Source of the DNA: Pseudomonas fluorescens | Lineage (GTDB): Bacteria; Pseudomonadota; Gammaproteobacteria; Pseudomonadales; Pseudomonadaceae | Direction of reading: 5' to 3' | DNA length: 64,000 nt | Assembly: GCF_005938625.1 (NCBI RefSeq) | Contig: NZ_VCNJ01000003.1 | Coordinates: forward strand, 1 to 64,000 | Shown here: positions 37,993 through 47,519 of the stretch, piece by piece | Numbering within the stretch: the stretch's first letter is position 1 | Layout of the letters: each line of letters starts with the position of its first letter | Made by a program: the position numbers and the translations under genes | Notes under the pieces: generated by a model | The model's input: only the letters and a program-made list of their open reading frames with translations | The model's database searches: none | What the model was told of the DNA's origin: nothing

Positions 37993-39075
37993 TTAGATCA
38001 AAGTTTTGCCATGGCGGACGAAGGTCGGTTTGACTACCCGTACCGGGTACCACTTGCCACGGATTTCCACTTCGGCGCGGTCGGCGGTTGCCATCGGAAC
38101 ACGCGCCAGGGCAATCGATTTGCTTAGCGTAGGAGAGAAACTACCACTGGTGATCTCTCCTTCGCCAACATCGGCGATACGAACCACTTGATGAGCGCGC
38201 AAAACACCGCGTTCCTCCAGCACCAGACCGACCAGTTTGTGCGCAACGCCGGCGGCTTTTTCCGCTTCCAGTGCAGCACGGCCGATGAACTGGCGTGTGG
38301 CCGGTTCCCAGGCAATGCTCCAGGCCATATTCGACGCCAGCGGCGAAACCTCCTGATGAATGTCCTGACCGTAGAGGTTCATTCCGGCCTCAACGCGCAG
38401 AGTGTCGCGAGCACCGAGGCCGATCGGGGAAATGCCGGCACCGACCAGATCGTTGAAGAACCCCGGCGCCTGACTGGCCGGCAGGCAGATTTCCAGGCCA
38501 TCTTCACCGGTATAACCGGTACGCGCGATGAACCAGTCACCGTCGGTGTAGCCTTCGAAGGGTTTGAGGTGCTGGATCAGCGTGGCGCGGGACTGGGTCA
38601 CCAGTTCGGCAATCTTGTGCCGGGCCTGCGGACCTTGAATGGCGAGCATCGCCAGTTCGGTGCGTTCGTGCAGTTGCACGTCATAAGCACCGAGCTGCTC
38701 GGTCATCCAGGCCAGATCCTGATCGCGGGTGGAGGCGTTGAACACCAGACGATACGCATCGTCGAGTCGGTAGACGATCATGTCATCGACGATGCCGCCG
38801 CGCTCATTGAGCATGGTGCTGTACAACGCACGGCCAGGGCGGTGCAGACGATCGACGTCATTGGCCAGCAAATGCTGCAGCCAGGCTTTGGCCTGGGGGC
38901 CGGTGACATCGATCACGGTCATGTGGGATACATCGAACACCCCGCAATCGCGGCGCACTTCGTGGTGCTCCTCGACCTGCGAGCCGTAATGCAGTGGCAT
39001 GTCCCAACCGCCAAAATCGACCATCTTCGCGCCGAGGGCGAGATGCAGGTCATACAGAGGCGTACGCTGTCCCAT
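37993..39075 (-). CDS. gcvT: aminomethyltransferase GcvT, T-protein
   Basis: A 360-residue tetrahydrofolate-dependent enzyme. It opens [30 protein letters not shown], the T-protein hallmark, followed by [15 protein letters not shown] with the catalytic Asp region. It transfers the one-carbon unit from the aminomethyl-lipoyl H-protein to tetrahydrofolate and releases ammonia. AAGGAG precedes the ATG. The 5' leader contains a small hairpin (39126-39152). I see no glycine riboswitch core there. Confidence 0.96.
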   Translation of the reverse strand: MGQRTPLYDLHLALGAKMVDFGGWDMPLHYGSQVEEHHEVRRDCGVFDVSHMTVIDVTGPQAKAWLQHLLANDVDRLHRPGRALYSTMLNERGGIVDDMIVYRLDDAYRLVFNASTRDQDLAWMTEQLGAYDVQLHERTELAMLAIQGPQARHKIAELVTQSRATLIQHLKPFEGYTDGDWFIARTGYTGEDGLEICLPASQAPGFFNDLVGAGISPIGLGARDTLRVEAGMNLYGQDIHQEVSPLASNMAWSIAWEPATRQFIGRAALEAEKAAGVAHKLVGLVLEERGVLRAHQVVRIADVGEGEITSGSFSPTLSKSIALARVPMATADRAEVEIRGKWYPVRVVKPTFVRHGKTLI

Positions 39076-39125
39076 GGGTTTCTCCTTCCGGGCGTGGCGA
39101 AGGTGCGGACAGTCGCTGCACAGCG

Positions 39126-39152
39126 TGAAAGCCTTGTAATAGAAGGCTTTCA
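39126..39152 (-). promoter_or_regulatory. hairpin in the gcvT leader
   Basis: tgaaagcctt and aaggctttca form a 10-bp stem with a 7-base loop, about 50 bases before the gcvT start. With no long U run after it, a role in leader structure or protein/sRNA control is possible but unproved. Confidence 0.4.
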
Positions 39153-39231
39153 GCCAAGTTCAGCGAAAAGATCTGTCAGACGAACCGCACCGAATGCCGC
39201 GCATTGTAGCCGCATGATTCAGGACTGACGA

Positions 39232-40848
39232 CTAAGTGTTTCGATGGGCAGAGCGGCGAATCAGGCCGATGACCGGCAACAATCCGACCAGAACCAGGGT
39301 CAGCGCTGGCAAAGACGCCCGCGCCCATTCGCCTTCGCTGGTCATTTCAAAGATGCGTACGGCCAGCGTGTCCCAGCCAAACGGGCGCATCAGCAGGGTC
39401 GCAGGCATTTCCTTGAGCACATCGACGAACACCAGCAACGCCGCGCTCAGTGTGCCGGGCAGCAACAGTGGCAGATACACTTTGAAAAACAGTCGCGGCC
39501 CACTGACACCCAGGCTTCGTGCCGCTTCGGGCAAAGATGGCCGTATACGCGCCAGACTGCTTTCCAATGGTCCGTAAGCAACTGCGACGAAGCGCACCAG
39601 ATAAGCCATCAACAACGCTGCCAGACTGCCGAGCAACAAAGGTTTACCCGCGCCGCCGAGCCAGCCGGAGAGTGGGATGACCAGCTCGCGATCCAGGTAA
39701 CTGAACGCCAGCATGATCGATACCGCCAGCACCGAACCCGGCAAGGCGTAGCCCAGATTGGCCAGGCCAACGCCGGAGTTGATCGCTTGCGTGGGCGCCA
39801 AGCGCCGGGCAAACGCCAGCAGCAAAGCAACGCTGACGGTAATCAACGCGGCCATGCCGCCCAGATACAGGGTGTGCAGGATCAGACCGGTGTAGCGCTC
39901 ATCGAGATCGAAACGACCGCGCTGCCAGAACCAGACAACCAGTTGCAGCACCGGAATGACGAAGGCGCAGGCGAACACCAGGCCGCACCAGCTCGCCGCC
40001 GCAAAAGCCTTGAGTCCACGCAAGTGATACAGCGCTTTCACCCGAGGTCGCTCGTTACTTGCCCGGTTGGCGCCACGCGCGCGACGTTCGCCATAGAGCA
40101 CCAGCATCACCACCAGCAGCAACAGGCTGGCCAGTTGCGCCGCACTCGGCAGGCTGAAGAAGCCGTACCAGGTCTTGTAGATCGCGGTGGTGAAGGTGTC
40201 GAAGTTGAACACCGACACCGCGCCGAAATCCGCCAGGGTTTCCATCAGTGCCAACGCCACGCCCGCGCCAATGGCCGGACGCGCCATCGGCAACGCCACG
40301 CGCCAGAAGGCCTGCCACGGTGACTGGCCAAGTACCCGCGCGGCTTCCATCAGGCCTTTGCCCTGGGCGAGGAACGCGGTGCGCGCCAGCAGGTAAACGT
40401 ACGGATAGAAGACCAGCACCAGCACGATAATCACCCCGCCGGTGGAGCGCACCCGTGGCAAGCGAAGACCGGTGCCGAACCATTCGCGCAGCAGGGTTTG
40501 TACGGGGCCGGCGAAGTCGAGCAGGCCGACGAAGACGAAGGCCAGCACATAGGCCGGAATGGCAAAGGGCAGCATCAGCGCCCAGTCGAGCCAGCGCCGA
40601 CCGGGGAACTCGCAGAGGCTGGTGAGCCAGGCGAGGCTGACACCGAGCAGCGTCACACCGACACCGACGCCAACGACCAGCGTCAGAGTATTGCCCAGCA
40701 GGCGTGGCATCTGGGTTTCCCACAGGTGCGACCAGATTTGCTGGTCGATGGTCTGCCAGGAGAGCAGCAGAACGCTCAGGGGCAACAGCACCAGCGCGGC
40801 GATGGCGAAAACGATGGGATACCAGCGGCGTTGGGCGGGGTGGGCCAC
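39232..40848 (-). CDS. Fe(III) ABC transporter permease (FbpB/HitB-type)
   Basis: A 538-residue fused permease with about 12 membrane helices in two homologous halves, each with an EAA loop (the first LMEAARVLGQSPWQAFWRVALP, the second PEAARSLGVSGPRLFFKVYLP). This is the FbpB/AfuB type for ferric iron uptake. The start is GTG at 40848. The matching binding-protein gene lies upstream, beyond a repeat of about 160 bases, but no ATPase gene is adjacent. An ATPase from another locus is presumably shared. Confidence 0.9.
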   Translation of the reverse strand: MAHPAQRRWYPIVFAIAALVLLPLSVLLLSWQTIDQQIWSHLWETQMPRLLGNTLTLVVGVGVGVTLLGVSLAWLTSLCEFPGRRWLDWALMLPFAIPAYVLAFVFVGLLDFAGPVQTLLREWFGTGLRLPRVRSTGGVIIVLVLVFYPYVYLLARTAFLAQGKGLMEAARVLGQSPWQAFWRVALPMARPAIGAGVALALMETLADFGAVSVFNFDTFTTAIYKTWYGFFSLPSAAQLASLLLLVVMLVLYGERRARGANRASNERPRVKALYHLRGLKAFAAASWCGLVFACAFVIPVLQLVVWFWQRGRFDLDERYTGLILHTLYLGGMAALITVSVALLLAFARRLAPTQAINSGVGLANLGYALPGSVLAVSIMLAFSYLDRELVIPLSGWLGGAGKPLLLGSLAALLMAYLVRFVAVAYGPLESSLARIRPSLPEAARSLGVSGPRLFFKVYLPLLLPGTLSAALLVFVDVLKEMPATLLMRPFGWDTLAVRIFEMTSEGEWARASLPALTLVLVGLLPVIGLIRRSAHRNT

Positions 40849-40908
40849 TTTTTGGACTCTGGAGGGATGTGAGTGTTCTTGGACTTGGTGTTTCAGGTCA
40901 GGACTGCT

Positions 40909-41067
40909 GCCCTCACCCTAGCCCTCTCCCAGAGGGAGAGGGGACTGACCGAGGTGCTTATGCAAGCTACATCGACCTGAAATATCGAGCCGAACTCAGG
41001 ATTTGAATCCAACTCAGATCGGCTCCCTTTCCCCCCTCTCCCTTGGGGAGAGGGCTGGGGTGAGGGG
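40909..41067. repeat. 159-bp element with terminal inverted repeats, copy 2
   Basis: Its left arm ccctcaccctagccctctcc and the following 45 bases are almost identical to 4296-4345, and its right arm agagggctggggtgagggg matches the right end of that copy. Interiors are similar in parts (ctgacc, gaggtgct, atcgacctga). It separates two genes of one iron-transport locus. Confidence 0.85.
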
Positions 41068-41103
41068 CTGGATCTTGAAGCAGACAGGTTTATCGAAAAA
41101 GCC

Positions 41104-42108
41104 TCAATTCCAACCCGCCCGATCCATCATCCGGATCGCCTCAGCCTGACGCTTGCCCGCCACTTCCACCGGCAAGGTATCGGCAATGAACTTGCCCCAC
41201 GCCGCCACTTCTGCCGAAGGTGCTACCGCCGGGTTGGCCGGGAATTCCTGGTTCACGTCAGCAAAAATCTTCTGCGCCTCTGGTGTGGTCATCCACTCGA
41301 CCAAAGCCTTGGCCGCTTCCGGGTGCGGCGCATGTTTGGTCAGGCCAATGCCCGACAGGTTCACGTGCACACCACGATCGGCCTGGTTCGGCCAGAACAG
41401 TTTCACCGGCAGCTGCGGCTTCTGCTTGTGCAGGCGACCGTAGTAGTAGGTGTTGACGATGCCCACGTCGCACTGGCCGGCATTGATCGCTTCCAGCACT
41501 GCAACGTCATCGGAGAACACGTCGGTGGACAGATTGTTGACCCAGCCCTTGAGGATTTCTTCGGTCTTCGCCGCGCCGTGGACTTCGATCATGGTCGCGG
41601 TCAGCGACTGGTTGTAGACCTTCTTCGCCGTGCGCAGGCACAGGCGCCCTTCCCAGTTCTTGTCGGCCAGTGCTTCGTAGGTGGTCAGTTCGCCCGGTTT
41701 CACCCGTTCGGTGGAGTAAGCAATGGTACGCGCACGCAGGCTCAGGCCGGTCCAGGCATGAGTCGACGAGCGATATTGCAGGGGGATATTGGCGTCGATG
41801 GTTTTCGAGGTGAACGGCTGGAGGATGCCCATCTGCTCGGCTTGCCAGAGGTTGCCGGCGTCGACGGTGAGCAGCAGGTCGGCGGTGGCGTTTTCACCTT
41901 CGGCCTTGATGCGCTGCATCAGCGGCGCTTCCTTGTCGGTGATGAACTTGATCTTCACCCCGGTCTTGGCGGTGTAGGCATCGAAGACCGGTTTGATCAG
42001 CTCATCGATGCGCGACGAGTAAACCACCACCTCATCAGCGGCCTGGGCCGTGGTGCTACCGATCAGGGTCAGGGCCAGCGCAGTCAGAAGACGCTTGGGT
42101 GCCAACAT
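41104..42108 (-). CDS. Fe(III) ABC transporter substrate-binding protein (FbpA/HitA-type)
   Basis: A 334-residue periplasmic protein with a signal peptide ([23 protein letters not shown]) and a mature start [21 protein letters not shown] typical of bacterial ferric-binding proteins. The YYYGRLH segment near residues 220-226 provides the paired Tyr iron ligands. It binds Fe(III) in the periplasm and passes it to the permease downstream. A Fur box could be expected upstream, but none is clear by eye. Confidence 0.91.
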   Translation of the reverse strand: MLAPKRLLTALALTLIGSTTAQAADEVVVYSSRIDELIKPVFDAYTAKTGVKIKFITDKEAPLMQRIKAEGENATADLLLTVDAGNLWQAEQMGILQPFTSKTIDANIPLQYRSSTHAWTGLSLRARTIAYSTERVKPGELTTYEALADKNWEGRLCLRTAKKVYNQSLTATMIEVHGAAKTEEILKGWVNNLSTDVFSDDVAVLEAINAGQCDVGIVNTYYYGRLHKQKPQLPVKLFWPNQADRGVHVNLSGIGLTKHAPHPEAAKALVEWMTTPEAQKIFADVNQEFPANPAVAPSAEVAAWGKFIADTLPVEVAGKRQAEAIRMMDRAGWN

Positions 42109-42221
42109 GGGAGTGGTCTCTCGGTCGGAAAATGTGGGCCAAATGATAAGGACTCACATTTACCACCTCAATCGAACTCTTTTTGAAGGAGTTACCAGAT
42201 GTTGCATGATTGACCGCCATC

Positions 42222-42346
42222 CCTGTAGGAGCCGCCGCAGGCTGCGATCTTTTGATCTTAAAAACAACATCAAAAGATCGCAGCCTGCGGCAGCTCCTAC
42301 AGGGGAATGCATTTCAAATGTAGGAGTGAGCCTGCTCGCGATGAGG
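42222..42346. repeat. inverted REP pair plus an extra half-unit of another type
   Basis: An inverted pair of the gatcgcagcctgcggcagctcctac type occupies 42222-42257 and 42269-42303. A single gtaggagtgagcctgctcgcgat unit of the second type follows at 42320-42343. The two families are side by side between the iron-binding protein and ubiquinone genes. Confidence 0.85.
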
Positions 42347-42367
42347 CCATCAGCAGCAACGAAAATG

Positions 42368-43591
42368 TCAGGCTTTGGCGAGGGCCGGAAGATCACCGGT
42401 CAACCCCAACGCCTCCCGCACAAACAGCGCCTTCGCTTCGGGCATCTGCTCCACCAGCTTCAACCCGGCATTCCTTAACCAGCGCACCGGCAACGGATCG
42501 GCCTGGAACAACCGCTCAAAGCCCTCCATCGCCGCCATCAGCGCAAGGTTATGCGGCATGCGCCGACGCTCGTAACGGCTCAACACCTTCACATCCGCCA
42601 GACGCTCACCGCGTTCGGCCGCTTGCAACAACACTTCAGCCAGCACCGCCGCATCGAGGAAACCAAGGTTCACACCTTGCCCCGCCAACGGGTGAATGGT
42701 GTGCGCCGCATCGCCGATCAGCGCCAGGCCTTCAGCCACATAGCGTTTGGCGTGGCGCTGACGCAGCGGCACGCACAACCGCGGATCAGCGCTGATCACC
42801 TCACCGAGGCGACCTTCAAAGGCGCGCTCCAGCTCACGACAGAAATCCATTTCATCCAGCGCCATCAAGCGCTCAGCCTCACTCGGCGTGGTCGACCAGA
42901 CGATCGAACACCAATCCTGCTGGCCGTCACGCTCCAGCGGCAGAAACGCCAACGGCCCGTGATCGGTAAAGCGCTGCCACGCGGTCATCTGATGCGGTTT
43001 GCTGCTGCGCACGCTGGTAACGATGGCGTGGTGCATGTAATCCCATTCGCGAGTGGCCATCCCGGTAAGACGGCGAACCGCCGAGTTGGCGCCGTCAGCG
43101 GCAATCACCAGCGGCGCGCGCAACTGGCGACCGTCAGCCAACGTCAGCAGCCAGTCATCGCCGGAGCGGCGCATCTGTTCCAGCCGTGCATTGGCCAGCA
43201 TGCCCAGATCGCAATCGTGCAAACGGTCGAGCAAGGCATCCTGCACCACGCGGTTTTCGACGATATGGCCAAGCACCTCGGCGTGCACACTGCTCGCCGA
43301 AAAGTGAATCTGCCCGGTGCCGCTGCCGTCCCAGACGTGCATGTCGGTGTACGGACTGCTGCGGCGTTTGGCGATGCCGTCCCACACGCCGAGGCGTTCG
43401 AGGATTCGCTGACTGGCGGCCGACAAGGCACTCACTCGCGGCTCAAAAGCGGCCTCGGCGTCGAAGGGTTTGACGCTCAACGGGCTGCCGTCGAGCAGCA
43501 GGACTTCGAGGCCGCTGTCCTGCAACGCCAACGCCAAAGCGCTGCCGACCATTCCGGCTCCGACAATCAGCAGATCTGCGCGCATTTCCAT
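42368..43591 (-). CDS. ubiI: FAD-dependent ubiquinone-biosynthesis hydroxylase (UbiH/UbiI/UbiF family)
   Basis: A 407-residue flavin monooxygenase. Motifs are the N-terminal Rossmann GAGMVGSALALAL (about residues 10-22), the mid-chain DGANSAVRRLTG, and the FAD-binding LIGDAAHTIHPLAGQGVNLG near residue 290, the Ubi-hydroxylase signature. It hydroxylates the quinone ring during ubiquinone synthesis at the inner membrane. Databases often label it 2-octaprenyl-3-methyl-6-methoxy-1,4-benzoquinol hydroxylase; pseudomonads usually use Coq7 for that step, so the UbiI role (C5 hydroxylation) is as likely. It follows the DUF4442 gene by three bases. Confidence 0.88.
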   Translation of the reverse strand: MEMRADLLIVGAGMVGSALALALQDSGLEVLLLDGSPLSVKPFDAEAAFEPRVSALSAASQRILERLGVWDGIAKRRSSPYTDMHVWDGSGTGQIHFSASSVHAEVLGHIVENRVVQDALLDRLHDCDLGMLANARLEQMRRSGDDWLLTLADGRQLRAPLVIAADGANSAVRRLTGMATREWDYMHHAIVTSVRSSKPHQMTAWQRFTDHGPLAFLPLERDGQQDWCSIVWSTTPSEAERLMALDEMDFCRELERAFEGRLGEVISADPRLCVPLRQRHAKRYVAEGLALIGDAAHTIHPLAGQGVNLGFLDAAVLAEVLLQAAERGERLADVKVLSRYERRRMPHNLALMAAMEGFERLFQADPLPVRWLRNAGLKLVEQMPEAKALFVREALGLTGDLPALAKA

Positions 43592-43594
43592 GCT

Positions 43595-44080
43595 TTAAGC
43601 CTGTCTCGCTTGCGGCTTGAGCCGCACGTAAAGGGTTTTACCGACCCGCGCCACCAGATTGCCGGCGCCGTCATGAATGTCGACCTGCAACTGCGGCAGG
43701 TATTTCTCGCCATCGGCGGTCTGCCGGCGGATCTCGGCGAGCAAGGTCTCGTCGATATTGAAGCGGGCGAACACCGGGCCTTTGCCCGGTGCGATGAAAT
43801 CGATGTCCGCAGCCTTGTCCCAGACGATGTAACGCGAACCGAGGTTTTCCATGAGCATCAGCATGAAAAACGGATCGACCATCGAATACAGGCTGCCGCC
43901 GAACTGGGTACCGACGTAATTGCGGTTGTACCAGCCCAGGCCCATCGACACCTGCACATCGCGAAAGTCATCGCTGATATGCCGAACCCGCACACCGGCG
44001 CCGAGGTACGGCGGGTAGAAAGTCATCACCCAGCGCATCAATCGTGCTTTACCGAATTTGCCGGTCAACCACTTAAGCAT
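43595..44080 (-). CDS. DUF4442 hotdog-fold protein
   Basis: A 161-residue protein starting MLKWLTGKFGKARLMRW. It has the DUF4442 pattern of a hotdog thioesterase-like fold, with GWYNRNYVGTQFGGSLYSMVDPFFMLML in the central helix and DIDFIAPGKGPVFARF in the sheet. The substrate is unknown; acyl-CoA thioesterase activity is guessed from the fold. The start overlaps the end of ubiH by eight bases, and it lies three bases before the next hydroxylase gene, so it is part of the pepP-ubiH-(this)-ubiI operon. A much longer frame upstream is the shadow of ubiH. Confidence 0.83.
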   Translation of the reverse strand: MLKWLTGKFGKARLMRWVMTFYPPYLGAGVRVRHISDDFRDVQVSMGLGWYNRNYVGTQFGGSLYSMVDPFFMLMLMENLGSRYIVWDKAADIDFIAPGKGPVFARFNIDETLLAEIRRQTADGEKYLPQLQVDIHDGAGNLVARVGKTLYVRLKPQARQA

Positions 44081-45260
44081 CCGGTCGTGTTCCCAAACCC
44101 ATGGCCTGACGGGCAAACCAGCGCTTGGCCGGCGGCAACAGATCGAGGCCGAGCAGGCCGATGTTACGCCCCAGCGACACCAATGGCTGCGTGCTGCCGA
44201 ACAGCCGCGTGACCTGATCGGAGAAGCCGACGGTGAGATCCTGATCGAGACGCTGACGCTCGCGATAAGCCTGCAATGTGGCGAAGTCGCCGAGCGGCTT
44301 TTCACTGGACAACAACGCAGCGGCCAAGGCATCAGCATCCCGCAGTGACAGGTTGAAACCCTGACCGGCAATCGGATGCAGGCTGTGCGCCGCGTTGCCG
44401 AGCACGGCCAGATGCGAGCGCACTTGTTCTTCGGCCTCGACCAGCGCCAACGGATACAAATGCCGCGCACCGACCTGTTTCAGCGTGCCGAGGCGATAAC
44501 CGAACACGCCCTGCAGTTCACTGAGGAAATCGCGTTCGCTCAAATCAGCCAGACGCTGCGCGTCCATGCCCAAACGGGTCCAAACCAGGGCGCAACGATT
44601 TTCCGGCAGCGGCAGCAGCGCCATCGGCCCTTCATCGGTGAAGCGCTCGAACGCCATACCGTTGTGCGCTTCACTCGGGGTGATGTTGGCGATCAGCGCG
44701 CTCTGGTTGTACGGACGCTTGCGCACGTTGATGCCCAGTTGTTCGCGCAGCCCTGAGCGCCCGCCATCGGCGAGCACTGCAAGATCGCATTCCAGCGTGG
44801 TTTCATCGTTAAGGGTCAGGCGATAGCCGTCGGGCAACGGTTCCATGCGCGTGACTTCTGCCGGGCAGCGCCAACTGATCACCTCTTTATCGAGGTGCTG
44901 CCAAAGGCACTGGCCGAGCCAGGCGTTTTCCACTACATAACCGAGCGCCGGCACGCCCTCTTCCATCGCCGACAAGCGCGCGGTGGAGAAGCGGCCACGG
45001 TCAGAGACGTGAATCTGTTTGATTGGCTCGGCGCGGCGGGAGATTTCCTGCCACACGCCCAAGCGTTGATAAATCTGCCGCGAGCCAAAGGACAGCGCCG
45101 ACGAACGTGCGTCGTAGCTCGGCTGCCAGCTGTCGCCGGGGGCGAACGGCTCGATCAGCACGATTTTCCAGCCACGCGCCTTGGCCCCGGCCTGCAAGGC
45201 CAACGCCAGACTGGCGCCGACCAGACCGCCACCGATGATTGCCAGATTGACTCGACTCAT
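44073..45260 (-). CDS. ubiH: 2-octaprenyl-6-methoxyphenol hydroxylase UbiH
   Basis: A 395-residue FAD monooxygenase of the UbiH/Coq6 family. Motifs are GGGLVGASLALAL at residues 10-22, ADGGRSGLREQLG mid-chain and LGNAAHSLHPIAGQGFNLSLRDADAL near residue 285. It carries out one ring hydroxylation (classically at C1) in ubiquinone synthesis. The ATG overlaps the pepP stop by four bases, so it is translationally coupled in the pepP-ubiH operon, as in E. coli. Confidence 0.94.
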   Translation of the reverse strand: MSRVNLAIIGGGLVGASLALALQAGAKARGWKIVLIEPFAPGDSWQPSYDARSSALSFGSRQIYQRLGVWQEISRRAEPIKQIHVSDRGRFSTARLSAMEEGVPALGYVVENAWLGQCLWQHLDKEVISWRCPAEVTRMEPLPDGYRLTLNDETTLECDLAVLADGGRSGLREQLGINVRKRPYNQSALIANITPSEAHNGMAFERFTDEGPMALLPLPENRCALVWTRLGMDAQRLADLSERDFLSELQGVFGYRLGTLKQVGARHLYPLALVEAEEQVRSHLAVLGNAAHSLHPIAGQGFNLSLRDADALAAALLSSEKPLGDFATLQAYRERQRLDQDLTVGFSDQVTRLFGSTQPLVSLGRNIGLLGLDLLPPAKRWFARQAMGLGTRPDA

Positions 45261-46591
45261 GCCGCGTGTGTCCTTGCTTGCGCCATCAGCGCTTCGATAT
45301 CAGCGACGGTTTTCGGTACGCCGGTGGTGAGGATTTCACAGCCTGTCTTGGTCACGACCACGTCGTCCTCGATGCGCACGCCAATGCCGCGCCATTTTTT
45401 TGCTACGTTCTGGTTGTCCGGGGCAATGTAGATGCCCGGCTCTACAGTCAGCGCCATGCCGACTTCCAGCACCCGCCATTCGCCGCCGACCTTGTACTCG
45501 CCAACGTCGTGAACATCCATGCCCAGCCAGTGGCCGGCGCGGTGCATGTAAAAGGCTTTATAGGCTTCGCTGGCGATCAACTCGTCGACCTCGCCCTGCA
45601 GCAATCCAAGCTTCACCAGCCCCGTGGTAATCACCCGAACCGTGGCTTCGTGCGCCTGATTCCAGTGCTTGTTCGGGGCGATTTCGGCGAATGCGGCTTC
45701 CTGCGAAGCCAGCACCAATTCGTAGATCGCTTTCTGCTCGGGCGAAAACTTGCCGCTGACCGGCCAGGTGCGGGTGATGTCGCTGGCGTAGCAGTCGATC
45801 TCGCAACCGGCGTCGATCAACACCAGATCGCCGTCCTTGAGCACCGCGTCATTCTGCTGGTAATGCAGGATGCAGCTGTTGCGCCCGGCGGCGACGATCG
45901 AACCATAAGCCGGCATTTTCGCCCCGCCCTTGCGGAATTCGTAGTCGAGTTCGGCTTCGAGGCTGTACTCGTGGAGCCCGGCCCGACTGGCCTGCATCGC
46001 GCGGATATGGGCTTGCGCCGAGATCCGTGCGGCTTCGCGCATCACCTTCACTTCTGCCGCCGATTTATACAGGCGCATGTCGTGCAGCAGATGATCCAGG
46101 GCAACGAATTCGTTCGGCGGCTGGGCGCCGAGGTGCGCTTTAGAGCGGATCACGTTGATCCAGTCCATCAGGTGGCGGTCAAATTCGGGGTTGCTGCCCA
46201 TCGCCGAATACACCCGGTCGCGGCCTTCGATCAGGCCCGGGAGGATGTCGTCAATGTCGGTGATCGGGAAGGCGTCGTCGGCACCGAAGTCGCGGATCGC
46301 GCCCTCTTGCCCCGCGCGCAAGCCATCCCACAATTCGCGTTCGGCGTTGCGTTCACGGCAGAACAGCACGTATTCGCCATGCTCACGGCCGGGCATCAAG
46401 ACGATGACGGCTTGCGGCTCGGGAAACCCGCTGAGGTACTGGAAATCGCTGTCCTGACGGTAGACGTGCTCGACGTCGCGGTTGCGGATGGCCACCGCGG
46501 CGGCGGGCAGAATCGCGATGCTGTTGGGTTCCATCTGCGCCATCAGGGCCTTGCGGCGACGGCTGTATTCCGCTTTCGGGATATGGGTCAT
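45257..46591 (-). CDS. pepP: Xaa-Pro aminopeptidase PepP
   Basis: A 444-residue M24B metallopeptidase. The two-metal site is visible: DAGCEIDCYASDITRTW (both Asp ligands), GHWLGMDVHDVG (His), VEPGIY (Glu) and GVRIEDDVVV (Glu). The N-terminal creatinase-like domain covers about residues 1-165. It removes N-terminal residues next to proline. It lies 27 bases after the UPF0149 gene and is coupled to ubiH, the conserved ygfB-pepP-ubiH order of gammaproteobacteria. Confidence 0.95.
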   Translation of the reverse strand: MTHIPKAEYSRRRKALMAQMEPNSIAILPAAAVAIRNRDVEHVYRQDSDFQYLSGFPEPQAVIVLMPGREHGEYVLFCRERNAERELWDGLRAGQEGAIRDFGADDAFPITDIDDILPGLIEGRDRVYSAMGSNPEFDRHLMDWINVIRSKAHLGAQPPNEFVALDHLLHDMRLYKSAAEVKVMREAARISAQAHIRAMQASRAGLHEYSLEAELDYEFRKGGAKMPAYGSIVAAGRNSCILHYQQNDAVLKDGDLVLIDAGCEIDCYASDITRTWPVSGKFSPEQKAIYELVLASQEAAFAEIAPNKHWNQAHEATVRVITTGLVKLGLLQGEVDELIASEAYKAFYMHRAGHWLGMDVHDVGEYKVGGEWRVLEVGMALTVEPGIYIAPDNQNVAKKWRGIGVRIEDDVVVTKTGCEILTTGVPKTVADIEALMAQARTHAA

Positions 46592-46618
46592 GGGCAGATG
46601 GCTTTCCCTGGCACGCGA

Positions 46619-47179
46619 TTAATGCAGCGACGGCTTGGCGGCTGGCGGCACGTCGGCTTTCTTGGTTTCCGAGAACAGCAGCAACGGCGCGACGCGCAGG
46701 TACTCCATGACTTCCATGTAGTCGGTCTCGCCGTCTTCGGACTCTTCCAGGGCGTCTTGCACCTGGGAAATGGCGGCCAGATCCTGCAGCACTTCGGTGG
46801 CTTCAGTGCTGAGCATGCTGCTGTCGCGGCAGTTCAGGCCAAAACCGCTGAGGAAGCCCTGGCACCACTCGCCCAGTGCAGCGGCGCGGTCGGCCAGTGG
46901 CGCGTCATCGGTCGGCAGCAGCAGAACGACGGTGACGTCGTCGCCGGTCAGTTCGCCTTTGACCATCTCTTGCAGGCCGATCAGGGCATTGCGGACGTTG
47001 TCCTGGATATCGCCTTCGAGCAGTTCGGCGGCGTCGATCAGCCAGCCTTCGTTATCGAAGCCGGCACCGGCGCAGCTGCGTCCGAGCAGCACGCCATGCA
47101 GTTCGGCAGGCGAGACGTTGTGGCCGCTGGTAGTCAGCAGGGTGGCAAAGGCTTGGTACGGGGAATTCGCAATGGTCAT
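46619..47179 (-). CDS. UPF0149 (YgfB/YecA-type) protein
   Basis: A 186-residue, all-alpha acidic protein with the UPF0149 segments [16 protein letters not shown] and [11 protein letters not shown]. It lacks a C-terminal SEC-C zinc motif. In P. aeruginosa the pepP-linked homologue YgfB, as I recall, affects ampDh3 expression and beta-lactam resistance; the role here is not shown. It is the first gene of the leftward pepP-ubiH operon and is divergent from the ZapB-like gene with 130 bases between starts. Confidence 0.9.
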   Translation of the reverse strand: MTIANSPYQAFATLLTTSGHNVSPAELHGVLLGRSCAGAGFDNEGWLIDAAELLEGDIQDNVRNALIGLQEMVKGELTGDDVTVVLLLPTDDAPLADRAAALGEWCQGFLSGFGLNCRDSSMLSTEATEVLQDLAAISQVQDALEESEDGETDYMEVMEYLRVAPLLLFSETKKADVPPAAKPSLH

Positions 47180-47309
47180 GGGCAGCTAGGCGCCAGACGG
47201 CGCTATGTCTAGAATGAAGGCCTTGTATCCTACATCGACAGACTCGCCAAGACTATTAAAGGCTGTCCGCCAGCTATCCCATCAGACAGACTCCGACCCA
47301 GTGGACACA

Positions 47310-47519
47310 ATGGAAGACACCGACCTGCAAGCGCTGATGGCCAGACTCGAACTGCTGATTACCCGAGTCGAGCAACTTAAGAGTCAAAACGCACTCTTAT
47401 TAGCTCAGGAAAAGACCTGGCGCGAGGAACGCGCTCACCTCATTGAAAAAAACGAAATCGCCCGGCGTAAGGTCGAATCGATGATTTCGCGCCTCAAGGC
47501 CCTGGAGCAAGACTCATGA
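47310..47519 (+). CDS. TIGR02449-family coiled-coil protein (ZapB-like)
   Basis: A 69-residue protein starting MEDTDLQALMARLELLITRVEQL. Almost the whole chain is a heptad-repeat coiled coil (about residues 5-65). I chose the ATG at 47310 because upstream codons do not continue the coil. It overlaps the zapA start by four bases (ATGA), so both are made together. A partner role in division-ring assembly is inferred from this coupling and from similarity in style to ZapB. Confidence 0.85.
   Translation: MEDTDLQALMARLELLITRVEQLKSQNALLLAQEKTWREERAHLIEKNEIARRKVESMISRLKALEQDS

Noticed and set aside
39076..39231. Glycine riboswitch before gcvT
   Set aside because: No recognisable aptamer core; only a simple hairpin is seen.
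45266..47212. 648-codon open frame on the plus strand opposite pepP and the UPF0149 gene
   Set aside because: Same antisense shadow effect; the minus-strand genes have full family motifs.
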